From Rhodoferax sp. (GTDB lineage Bacteria; Pseudomonadota; Gammaproteobacteria; Burkholderiales; Burkholderiaceae_C): a stretch of 42,000 bases of DNA. Positions 35,324 through 42,000 of the stretch are shown here, one piece after another. Where the stretch lies: NCBI GenBank assembly GCA_021738345.1, contig JAIPCE010000007.1:1-42000 (forward strand). The letters are read 5' to 3'. The notes under the pieces were generated by a model. That model had not been told where the DNA came from. It did no database searches and saw only the letters and a list, made by a program, of their open reading frames with translations. Numbering within the stretch: position 1 is the stretch's first letter; the number at the start of each line of letters is the position of its first letter. The position numbers were made by a program, and so were the translations under genes.

Positions 35324-36286
35324 TCACGCCTCAATCTGCCCGGCGCTTGCAGCGTTGATTTGTGCCAGCACCTCAGGTGACAAGGGGCCAAAACGGCGCG
35401 CCAACAAGCGGCGCAGCATCTCAGCCTCAGCTTCAAGCTTGCCCTGCTGCATGCCCTGTTGTATACCCTGTTGTATACCCTGCTTCAACCACTGTTGGGT
35501 CCAGCTTTCCACGCGTTCGCTGATCATGTGATGTACCTCCGGTAAGTCTTCAAGTTCCATTATCTCGCCCTCGGGAACAAAACGGCGTAGCACCAGGCGG
35601 CGCACCCATATCGTCAGCGCCCGGCGCAATTCCCGGTTTTGTGGGGCCTGGAGTTTGTATACCAGTTGACCAACCACATCGGCTATTTCTTGCGGGCTGG
35701 TACTGCGCTCGAGTTGCACCAAGCTGGCTATCGCGTTGTCGGCCTGGTGCAGGCTGGCTTCAGAAACGCGTCCTTCGTCCAGCACAAAGTAGCGCAGACG
35801 CGGGCGGTAGGCGCCCAAGCTGGTGGGAACGGGTTCGATGAGTTCTTCGAGTTCGCGCGCGGCGCTCCATGGGCGTTCCCCGTTGTAGAGCACCAGCGGG
35901 AACACGGCGGGCAGTTTGCGGCCGCTGGTTTGCCCGCTCTTAATGAGGTCTTGGTACAGCAGCCCGATGTAGGTCAGGATGCGTACGGCCATATAGGTGT
36001 CGTTGCTGCTCTGAAATTCGAGCAGCAAATAGACGTACAGCCACTCGCCTGTGGCCTTGCCTTGCGCTGCCGGTGCGGCTGGCCCACCGGGGCGTATGCG
36101 AATGCGCCAGATGATGTCGTCTTCACGGTCGCGCAGGTCGTCGCTGACGTAGCTGCCGCTGACTTTTTCCAAGGTGCTGTAGTCCAGTTGCTGCACCCAG
36201 TCTTCGTGTACGAAACCGAGCAGCAGGTCCTGCACTGCCTTGGGATGCGAGAAGACGTTTTTGTAAGCGCTATCGTGGGTGCTCAT
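35324..36286 (-). CDS. Rpn family PD-(D/E)XK recombination-promoting nuclease / putative transposase
   Basis: 320 residues from ATG 36286 (MSTHDSAYKNVF); the frame upstream is open for 24 further codons but does not match the family start. Rpn proteins open with a HDSAYKNVFSHP-like stretch, as here. The nuclease core shows DREDDIIWRIRI (metal-ligand Asp) and YLLLEFQSSNDTYM (the E-x-Q variant of ExK). FPLVLYNGERPWSA is also typical. The C-terminal third is helical and contains a short in-frame repeat (QGIQQGIQQGMQQG) before a Leu/Arg-rich end. E. coli homologues cleave DNA and promote RecA-independent recombination. Recent work ties the repeats and internal starts to phage defence. It is a single gene, convergent with the ABC operon. 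Confidence 0.87.
   Translation of the reverse strand: MSTHDSAYKNVFSHPKAVQDLLLGFVHEDWVQQLDYSTLEKVSGSYVSDDLRDREDDIIWRIRIRPGGPAAPAAQGKATGEWLYVYLLLEFQSSNDTYMAVRILTYIGLLYQDLIKSGQTSGRKLPAVFPLVLYNGERPWSAARELEELIEPVPTSLGAYRPRLRYFVLDEGRVSEASLHQADNAIASLVQLERSTSPQEIADVVGQLVYKLQAPQNRELRRALTIWVRRLVLRRFVPEGEIMELEDLPEVHHMISERVESWTQQWLKQGIQQGIQQGMQQGKLEAEAEMLRRLLARRFGPLSPEVLAQINAASAGQIEA
35447..35482 (-). repeat. Three 12-bp tandem units inside the Rpn gene
   Basis: On the plus strand the unit is TTGTATACCCTG at 35459-35470 and 35471-35482, with a diverged copy CTGCATGCCCTG at 35447-35458. Each unit is four codons (IQQG or MQQG), so changes in copy number keep the frame. Confidence 0.8.
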
Positions 36287-36405
36287 GGGCGCGAGCCTAC
36301 CATGCGGTGCTATGCGCCAAGTGGGTGCCATGGAGTGCCGTGGTGCGACAAGTGACACTCGCTGGCTTGTTGTGGGCGACTGCCGTTTTGGGCCGGAAGC
36401 AGTCT

Positions 36406-36475
36406 GATGCTATGAAAAATAGCTGCTTGCGCTTGTCTGATCTGCGCAGGGTGGTGTTTTGGCCTCTATGAATTT
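36406..36475. repeat. Comamonadaceae-type extragenic repeat
   Basis: The stretch contains GCTATGAAAAATAGCTGCTTG followed by CGCTTGTCTGATCTGCGCAG and ends near GGCCTCTATG (quoted in parts). I recall closely similar intergenic sequences (GCTAT-AAAATAG-AGCTGCTTGCGCTT ... AGAGGCC) scattered in Rhodoferax, Polaromonas and Acidovorax genomes. A short TGCGC/GCGCA stem is visible. The remaining gap 36287-36572 has no convincing gene. Confidence 0.5.
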
Positions 36476-36572
36476 TCAATTTCAACTTGGCACCTATATT
36501 GCGCAACCCAAAACTTCCGCCAAAATGAACTTCCGCACTCACCCCGTGGCCGGGTAGGGGAGTTTGGGTGGC

Positions 36573-37118
36573 CTAAGGGTTGGTTGCCAACAAAAAGTTT
36601 GGTCCTACATCCCTGCCAAACAAATGGGCACAAATCATGGCCCTGGCAAACTTTCCGAGCGGTGTATTTGCCTTATCTGCGCGGTGTTGCAGGTCAAACT
36701 TCAATTTGGCTGGCAGAAAAATTTTGAGTGCAAAGATGTTCTTGCCCATCTCTGGCACAGGTTCATCAAACGCAGGGCTATCGTCTGTGGATTGACTGCT
36801 TTCGTAGGTCTCAGTATTGAGTAATTGCAATTCGTCGGTGTCGTACAACCCTGTTTGCTGGTCACGCATGCGCATGACTTCGTGTACGCCGTAAAGGTAG
36901 GTTGCAAACAGTTCCGTCAAATAGACAGTGAAGCTCATGCCAAGGCGATTGCAGATTTCAACCAAGGCAATCTTGGCAGGGTCTGGCAACCAAATGCGCA
37001 GTTGATCATCCTGAACATTGAGACCGGCATAGTCACGACGCGGAATCAGGTCTGCTGAAAGGGCAACATCTGTTGCAGATGGCCCCCAATGGGCCATGAT
37101 TTCACGTGCAATCCTCAT
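36573..37118 (-). CDS. Uncharacterised protein with two ribbon-helix-helix-like segments
   Basis: 181 residues from ATG 37118, chosen for the AGGGGAAAA Shine-Dalgarno just before it. Not a family I can name. Two segments have the pattern of ribbon-helix-helix DNA-binding units, a short beta strand followed by two helices: residues ~38-78 (DQLRIWLPDPAKIALVEICN then RLGMSFTVYLTELFATYLYG) and ~127-170 (NIFALKIFLPAKLKFDLQHR then ADKANTPLGKFARAMICAHL). An acidic, Ser-rich linker lies between them. If both are real, one chain could form the RHH dimer internally. It is divergent from an SSB gene, with 117 bases between starts. That region has a CCTGT (37174-37178) / ACAGG (37194-37198) inverted repeat that could be an operator. 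A plasmid- or island-type regulator is the best guess. Confidence 0.6.
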   Translation of the reverse strand: MRIAREIMAHWGPSATDVALSADLIPRRDYAGLNVQDDQLRIWLPDPAKIALVEICNRLGMSFTVYLTELFATYLYGVHEVMRMRDQQTGLYDTDELQLLNTETYESSQSTDDSPAFDEPVPEMGKNIFALKIFLPAKLKFDLQHRADKANTPLGKFARAMICAHLFGRDVGPNFLLATNP

Positions 37119-37235
37119 TTTTCCCCTACGGTTTTTGTTGTGTTCAGGACGTGGCAACCATAGACTGGCATCGCCTGTAGTCAATCCAGAAACACAGGTC
37201 AGTTAGCTAATGTAGGCTGAATTTAAGGAGAAAAA

Positions 37236-37682
37236 ATGGCATCGGTCAATAAGGCGATCTTGGTGGGAAATTTGGGCGCTGACCCTGAAATGCGGCACAC
37301 CAGCACTGGTGACCCGGTATGTACGCTGAGCGTTGCCACCTCGGAGAAATACAAAAACAAAGACGGTGAACTTCAAACCACAACCGAGTGGCACAAAGTT
37401 GTGCTTTTCAGGCGTCTGGCGGAGATTGCCAACCAATATCTGCGCAAAGGCTCATCTGCATATTTTGAAGGCCAGCTCAAAACCCGAAAATGGACTGACA
37501 AAATGGGGATTGAACGCTACACGACAGAAGTTGAGGTCAGCGAGCTGCAATTGCTGGACCGGCCGGCGACCCAGTCGAATCCGGTCAGGCAAGCCTCATC
37601 TGTCAAAACGGTAACGACGGCCCCGTTAAAAAATAGCTACCCGCCAGTTTTCGATGAAGAAGATGACAAGATACCGTTTTGA
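37236..37682 (+). CDS. ssb: Single-stranded DNA-binding protein, accessory (mobile-element) type
   Basis: 148 residues. The OB-fold domain (1-110) starts MASVNKAILVGNLGADPEMR and contains TEWHKVVLFRRLAEIANQYL, KGSSAYFEGQLKTRKWTDK and YTTEVEVSELQLLDR. A short linker and the acidic C-terminal tail DEEDDKIPF, which recruits partner proteins, complete the protein. It is shorter than typical betaproteobacterial chromosomal SSB (~165-180) and sits in accessory DNA, so it is probably a second copy from a mobile element. A strong AAGGAG Shine-Dalgarno lies 6 bases before the ATG. Confidence 0.93.
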   Translation: MASVNKAILVGNLGADPEMRHTSTGDPVCTLSVATSEKYKNKDGELQTTTEWHKVVLFRRLAEIANQYLRKGSSAYFEGQLKTRKWTDKMGIERYTTEVEVSELQLLDRPATQSNPVRQASSVKTVTTAPLKNSYPPVFDEEDDKIPF

Positions 37683-37766
37683 GTCATGCCAATGTTCAGT
37701 TCCCGCATGGAAAATTGTTTGGATGATCCATTTCGAACGAACCCATCACCCTGATACGCTACCAAC

Positions 37767-39227
37767 ATGGAACTCAAAGCGTATTTCTCAAACATCCACA
37801 AGGTGATCATCAGCCACCTGGAGCAAGCCCAATTTGACATCGTCGCGGCCATCGCCTGGTTTACCGACCGTGACATCTTCGATGTGCTATGCAAAAAGGC
37901 CCGCGCCGGCATCAAGGTGTCGGTCGCGCTGATAGGCGACGACATCAACCAAGGGCCGGGCGGGCTGAATTTTCAGCGGCTTAGCAACTTTGGCGGGCAG
38001 GTGATTTTTTTGTCACCGGGTAGCCGCGATGCACCCACCATGCACCACAAATTTTGTGTGATCGACAGCGCCACCGTGATCACCGGGTCGTACAACTGGA
38101 GCCAAAAGGCCCGCAGCAACGACGAAAACATCACGATCGTCACCGACACCAAAGAGTTTGCAGGGGGTTACCTCAGCACCTTCGACAGCCTCATCGCGCG
38201 CAGCGGCCAAGGTGCCCCGGTTGTGGCGGATGCAGACGCCGCAAGACGACGGCTGGAGATGATTCGCAACCTGGTCATGCTGGGTGAGCAGGATGATGTG
38301 GCCACCCATGTGCGCAAGCTGCGCCCTGTGGCTGATGCCCTCAAAGTGTCGGCCATCATCGCCGCTTTGGACAAAGGTGAGTACACCACCGCGCTTGAGG
38401 AAATCGACGCCTACCTGCGCCGGGCCACGGCCTTGGTGGTGGCGGGGTTTGCCGACATCCCCCGCCTGCGGTTCCAGCTTCAGGCCCTGGAGCTGCGGCT
38501 CGAATCCTTAAGTGACGAAAAAGCCGAACTGGAGCGCCGCCTGGTCACCTTTAACCGGCGCTACGCCGATGTGCTGGGCGACCTCATCCAGCGCATCCTC
38601 AAGGCCCGTGCTGAGCTGGCCCGACTGCGCGCCGCCGACCTGAAGGCCCATAACCAGGAACGCGACAAAGCGCAAACGGCGGCTGATGAAGCTAAAGAGG
38701 CCGAAGATGCCTATGAAGAGTATTCCAAACAGCACGAGGAATTGCAGCGTGCGCAGCCCCTGCCAAAGCTCGACGAAGAGACAGAGCGTGAGCTAAAGGC
38801 GCTCTACCGCAAGGCCTGCAGCCTGTGCCACCCTGACAAGGTGCCCACAGACAAGAAAGATGCGGCCCACCTCGTCTTCGTCGAACTGCAAGAAGCCTAC
38901 AAAGGCAACGACCTGGCCCGTGTGCGAGAAATCCACGAAGCGCTGGCGGTCGGCGGCTTGCCGGGCACACGCTCAACCACCTTGAGCGAAGCGGAAGCAC
39001 TCAAAGCCGCCATTGCCGAACTGGAGTACGCCATCACCCAACTGGTTGCTGAACTAAAAGCTTTGCAGGCCAGCGACAGTGTCAAGCTGGTTGACACCGC
39101 CGGCCTCAGCGAAGCGGATTGGCACAAGTACCTGGAGGCACAACGCGCAATACTGGACGACGAGTTTGTCAAAATCGTGTCGGAAATACTGGCCGAGCAA
39201 ACTACAGGACAACACGACTATGAGTGA
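37767..39227 (+). CDS. PLD-type nuclease domain + coiled coil + J-domain-like protein
   Basis: 486 residues with three recognisable parts. Residues ~1-145 form one phospholipase-D-like domain: the HKD motif is H93-x-K95-x4-D100 in MHHKFCVID, followed by VITGSYNWSQKA and the NDEN block that completes the Nuc-like site. With only one HKD motif it would need to dimerise. Residues ~155-330 are helical, with a charged coiled coil from ~235 (RLRFQLQALELRLESLSDEK). Residues ~337-392 resemble a J domain: ETERELKALYRKACSLCHPD, with H355-P356-D357, then DKKDAAHLVFVELQEAYKGN. The C-terminal ~90 residues are helical. A nuclease or DNA-binding effector that recruits Hsp70 is the literal reading; the function is not known to me. 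The stop overlaps the next gene by 8 bases. Confidence 0.8.
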   Translation: MELKAYFSNIHKVIISHLEQAQFDIVAAIAWFTDRDIFDVLCKKARAGIKVSVALIGDDINQGPGGLNFQRLSNFGGQVIFLSPGSRDAPTMHHKFCVIDSATVITGSYNWSQKARSNDENITIVTDTKEFAGGYLSTFDSLIARSGQGAPVVADADAARRRLEMIRNLVMLGEQDDVATHVRKLRPVADALKVSAIIAALDKGEYTTALEEIDAYLRRATALVVAGFADIPRLRFQLQALELRLESLSDEKAELERRLVTFNRRYADVLGDLIQRILKARAELARLRAADLKAHNQERDKAQTAADEAKEAEDAYEEYSKQHEELQRAQPLPKLDEETERELKALYRKACSLCHPDKVPTDKKDAAHLVFVELQEAYKGNDLARVREIHEALAVGGLPGTRSTTLSEAEALKAAIAELEYAITQLVAELKALQASDSVKLVDTAGLSEADWHKYLEAQRAILDDEFVKIVSEILAEQTTGQHDYE

Positions 39228-40677
39228 GCCAGTCAACAATAACTGGGCACTAATCCCGCGTGCGGCCAACTTGCCAGCACAGGTGCAAGTGGCGGGGCGA
39301 CAACTGGCAATTGCTGCGCAATTGAATGAGGACATTGAGCGGAGGCGGCTGGTTGAGATTCTGAAGCGGATTTCCTCAAAGGATGCAGCGTTCTTTATAT
39401 CGAAACGACAGGCGCTTAATGGTGATCTTATCGAGCGTTTTGCAGACAATTGGCACTGGGATTACCTCTCCCGGAACGACGCACTGCCTTGGTCGATTGG
39501 GCTGATCGAGCGTTTTAAAGATCGGTGGAACTGGGGCTCCCTCTCCGGCAATGAAACACTGCCATGGTCACTTGAGTTAATCGAGCGGTTTGAAGAGAAT
39601 TGGGCGTGGGGTCAAAATGAGTTGTCCGGAAATGAGGCGTTGCCTTGGACGTTTGAGCTCATTACACAATACGAAGCGCGTTGGGATTGGCAAAGGCTTT
39701 CCAAAAATAAATCACTACCATGGTCCCAAGATCTGATCGAACGCCATGAGGTTCGTTGGAGCTGGTGGCACCTGTCAATTAATGAAGCACTTCCATGGTC
39801 ACTTGAGCTGATCGAACGTTTTGAAAAACGATGGGACTGGGAGAGGCTCTCCAAAAATGAAATGCTGCCATGGTCGCGTGAGCTGATCGAGCGCTATGTG
39901 CAGCGATGGGAGCGGACTCGACTCTCAATGAACGAAGCACTGCCGTGGTCGCTTGAACTGATTGAACGATATAAGTCTCACTGGGACTGGGACGAACTCT
40001 CATGTAACGAAGCGTTGCCATGGTCGATCGAACTGATCGAACTTCATGAGGATCGCTGGAATTGGTGTCGCATTTCCGGAAATGGATCACTGCCTTGGTC
40101 GCCTGAGCTAATCGAACGCTATAAGAACAAATGGGACTGGTACGATCTGGCGAGAAATGAGTCACTGCCGTGGTCGATTGAGCTGATAGAACGTTATCAG
40201 GATATCTGGAAGTGGTGCGGCTTCGCCAGAAATGAAGCACTACCGTGGTCGTTTGAGCTGCTTGAGCACTATGATGATCGCTGGGACTGGGATAATCTCA
40301 TATTAAATAAAGCACTGCCATGGTCGATTGAATTGATCGATCGCTTTAAAGATAAGTGGGACAGCAATGAGGATAAATACGACCTTCTCTTCAAAAATGT
40401 CTTTCTCTCATGGAGTAAAGCACTGCCTTGGACGCTTGAATTAATTGAACGCTTTGAGGATCGCTGGGATTGGAGCTATCTCTCCAGTAATAAAGCTCTG
40501 CCTTGGTCACTCGTTTTAATTGAACACTTTGCTGATCGTTGGTACTGGGTCGGTCTCGCCGGAAATAAAGCCCTGTCCATGCCCATTCTCCAATCAGAGG
40601 ATATTATTGAAGTTATGACGTATCATTTTCCAACTGACTCAACCAGAAAAAATGTCCGGATTAGTCGGCCAAAATAA
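39220..40677 (+). CDS. Tandem Trp-rich repeat protein (LPWS-ELIER-W-WDW-LS-N repeats)
   Basis: 485 residues from ATG 39220, which lies inside the end of the PLD/J gene (8-base overlap), so the two are translationally coupled. An N-terminal non-repeat part (1-64, with NNWALIPRAANLPAQVQVAG) is followed by one degenerate and 14 full copies (~65-451) of a ~25-residue unit, consensus LPWS-x-ELIERF-x2-RWDW-x2-LS-x-NEA. Copy 3 has a 2-residue insertion and copy 13 an 11-residue insertion. A 34-residue tail ends the protein. There is no signal peptide or membrane segment. The regular aromatic repeat predicts a helical solenoid that binds a partner or ligand. I know of similar uncharacterised repeat proteins in other bacteria but no defined function. 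Its base composition is visibly lower in GC than the genes to the left. Confidence 0.8.
   Translation: MSEPVNNNWALIPRAANLPAQVQVAGRQLAIAAQLNEDIERRRLVEILKRISSKDAAFFISKRQALNGDLIERFADNWHWDYLSRNDALPWSIGLIERFKDRWNWGSLSGNETLPWSLELIERFEENWAWGQNELSGNEALPWTFELITQYEARWDWQRLSKNKSLPWSQDLIERHEVRWSWWHLSINEALPWSLELIERFEKRWDWERLSKNEMLPWSRELIERYVQRWERTRLSMNEALPWSLELIERYKSHWDWDELSCNEALPWSIELIELHEDRWNWCRISGNGSLPWSPELIERYKNKWDWYDLARNESLPWSIELIERYQDIWKWCGFARNEALPWSFELLEHYDDRWDWDNLILNKALPWSIELIDRFKDKWDSNEDKYDLLFKNVFLSWSKALPWTLELIERFEDRWDWSYLSSNKALPWSLVLIEHFADRWYWVGLAGNKALSMPILQSEDIIEVMTYHFPTDSTRKNVRISRPK
39412..40572 (+). repeat. Coding tandem repeat, ~75-bp unit, about 15 copies
   Basis: Each copy carries a recognisable core of the form CTGCCATGGTC near its start and a GATCGAACG-like core. 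Copies differ at many silent sites, so the array is old rather than freshly expanded. It encodes the Trp-rich solenoid described for the gene at 39220-40677. Confidence 0.85.
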
Positions 40678-41057
40678 AGTATGAAAGTTTAATAATGAGA
40701 AAACAACAATAACCAAAATCAGAGCCGTCATGCGACCAACTTCCAAAAATAATTGAGAGTAAACTACGAAGACTAACATCAGCTGCGTAACTGAGTCAAG
40801 ATATTGAATGTAAATGGATAGTTTTCTATGACAATGTGCGATCTTTCCATGGCTCACGGGCTAGCGATTTCGTGAATGTTGATTTTCAATTTGACTGCGC
40901 ATCGCTAAAACCTGGCGCAGTACGTTTAAACAAAATAAATAGGAACTTAGTGTCAATAATGCGTCATTTCATCTACCCATTTTTTCTCAAGTCGCAGTTG
41001 CAATTGAAATATTCTCATAAATTTTTTTAATTTAATATCAAATAATAAGGATGTCAA
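40678..41057. other. 380-bp AT-rich gap, no supported gene
   Basis: Only short frames are present (for example 40836-41030 plus and 40639-40857 minus). None has a good start or a recognisable sequence. The region is strongly AT-rich, and an AAGGA at 41047-41051 precedes the next gene. It may contain decayed coding sequence of an earlier gene. Confidence 0.5.
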
Positions 41058-41810
41058 ATGAGTGGATTTGGAGGTATATGGGTTGGCGATCTTGATTCTT
41101 ACATATCAATAGATTTTAGAGACGAGCGGTATGATAAATGTATAGAAGATGAAATTTATGAGGAGATTGATGAAATATTTATTGGATCGATTGATAATAT
41201 TGAGCTGCTTGGTGACGAGCTTGTAGAACCAATTTGGTTGGTTAACAAAAATATATCACATTCAGAGTGGAATTTTGAAGTCTATAGAGCCAAACGCTAT
41301 CTCCGCGAAGAAAAATCTTGGGAACGATTGGAGCCACTATTAATCAAATCATTCATTTATGAAGGGTGTAAATATGCAGTCAGACGTTATGCGAAGGACG
41401 AAAACATACCTGTAAATGAAGCAATCATAGCTACATTGCCAAATGGTTTGCAGGCATTGCTTTCAAGATTTTTTGAGCGTGGCTATCTGGCAAGAAGCAA
41501 GTTTCAGTGTCCGGGGATGAAAAAAATCTTTCTGTCAACATGCCTGCGCTTTACGATGGTTCTGCCTGTTTTAGTTTGAGTCAGCGAATTATTGCAAGAA
41601 GCAGAACTATAGTGCTTGAGCAAATGGAGAAGCTAACTAGCTTTTCCTCAACCATAGAAATATGTTATTGCAACATTGATTCAGTTCATTTTTCAGCACC
41701 ATCAAATCTTCTGCCGGATGTGTTTGATAATATACTGACCAAGGTGTCAGATAAAATGGGTGATTATAAAATAGAAAGCATTACTGCCAATGGATTGTGG
41801 TTAGAGCCAG
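41058..41810 (+). pseudogene. Frameshifted, truncated gene with weak resemblance to family B DNA polymerases
   Basis: The first frame (ATG 41058, MSGFGGIWVGDLDSYISIDF) runs to a stop at 41577-41579 and has 173 residues. From about 41477 a second frame is open and carries on past that stop: SGDEKNLSVNMPALYDGSAC, then RIIARSRTIVLEQMEKL, then EICYCNIDSVHFSAPSN, then SDKMGDYKIESITANGLWLE. The last parts resemble the stretch around motif C of family B polymerases (Y-x-DTDS followed by a G-x-WK-E block), here degraded to NIDS. A one-base frameshift between 41477 and 41579 would join the frames. The coding sequence then ends at ~41810, where insertion-sequence DNA begins. The family call is weak; no motif B is visible. 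The DNA is very AT-rich. Confidence 0.4.
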
Positions 41811-42000
41811 GTAGTCGATTAGAACCCCACGTTCACATCCCCACCAGCGCCCCATGTCGTCCCAGCAATTCAGCGGGAATGGGCGGCAGGGCAGGTGCTG
41901 GCAGACCCAGTCTTGCGGCATGGATGGCTCGGGCCAGCAAGTCAGTTGCGCTGGCTTTTCGCACCCGGCAGGTATCAATGACGCTGGCCAACAAGGCCAG
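41811..42000 (-). mobile_element. End of an insertion sequence, IS66-like, running out of the window
   Basis: A minus-strand frame is open from the window edge to a stop at 41833-41835. It encodes the C-terminal 55 residues of a protein: LALLASVIDTCRVRKASATD followed by LLARAIHAARLGLPAPALPP. This resembles the tail of IS66-family transposases (a LLSIVETCRR-like helix with a Pro-rich end). The junction with the AT-rich pseudogene is near 41811, where the sequence turns GC-rich. A start of the terminal repeat at GTAGTCGATTAG is possible, as IS66 ends start GTA, but the other end is not visible. Confidence 0.5.

Noticed and set aside
36297-36542. Minus-strand 81-codon frame before the Rpn gene
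   Set aside because: It runs through the extragenic repeat and has no start signal or protein-like features.
39412-40572. Regular repeats that might be read as a CRISPR array
   Set aside because: The ~75-bp units are in frame, coding, and diverge at silent sites; there are no unique spacers between identical repeats and no cas genes.
40639-40857. Minus-strand 72-codon frame with hydrophobic stretches
   Set aside because: It overlaps the end of the Trp-repeat gene, lacks a Shine-Dalgarno, and lies in AT-rich DNA where hydrophobic translations arise by chance.
40836-41030. Plus-strand 64-codon frame
   Set aside because: No ribosome-binding site, no recognisable sequence; possibly decayed coding DNA but not supportable as a gene.

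Overview
The window is GC-rich chromosomal DNA of a betaproteobacterium, most likely a member of the Comamonadaceae (Rhodoferax/Polaromonas-like). This is an inference from the protein families and their order (folC-dedD-cvpA-purF-metZ, YajQ, a 447-residue ArgG, a Tct transporter with TctDE, a NDUFA9-like protein) and from an extragenic repeat of a type I associate with that family. No database search was possible, so the placement is from recognition only.

Layout. 1-2.8 kb: the 3' end of a large YDG-repeat surface protein overlapping a secreted FecR-domain protein. 2.8-14 kb: housekeeping genes, namely ybaK, plsY, a degenerate HD-GYP-like protein, yajQ, murB, a NDUFA9-like epimerase-fold protein, a DsbB/DsbA-like pair, argG, ppnP, a CDP-alcohol phosphatidyltransferase and an ArsC/Spx-like protein. 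A 234-bp non-autonomous mobile element with inverted ends and a 5-bp target duplication sits between ppnP and the phosphatidyltransferase. 12.2-19 kb: folC, dedD, cvpA, purF, metZ and gltX on one strand, followed by tRNA-Ala(GGC), tRNA-Glu(TTC), tRNA-Asp(GTC) and a strong intrinsic terminator. 19.7-22.4 kb: a short HigA-like fragment, a class I aminotransferase and an MFS transporter.

22.4-35.2 kb is a solute-uptake region. A TctE/TctD two-component system is divergent from tctCBA, a tripartite tricarboxylate transporter. Next come a PAS-containing sigma-54 activator and a branched-chain-type ABC transporter operon (binding protein, two ATPases, two permeases, an alpha/beta hydrolase). In front of the binding-protein gene there is a GG-N10-GC sigma-54 promoter and, about 80 bp further upstream, three alternating TGTAT/ATACA half-sites. 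This makes a self-contained circuit in which the activator probably switches on the transporter beside it.

35.3-42 kb is accessory DNA. It holds an Rpn-family nuclease, a family-typical extragenic repeat, a protein with two ribbon-helix-helix-like segments divergent from a mobile-type SSB, and an overlapping gene pair. The first gene of the pair encodes a PLD-type nuclease domain, a coiled coil and a J-domain-like segment. The second encodes about 15 copies of a 25-residue Trp-rich repeat (LPWS-ELIER-WDW-LS-N). Base composition falls from GC-rich to clearly AT-rich through this stretch. It ends in a frameshifted remnant with a weak resemblance to a family B DNA polymerase, cut by an IS66-like transposase that leaves the window. 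The PLD/J + Trp-repeat pair is the best candidate here for an undescribed system.
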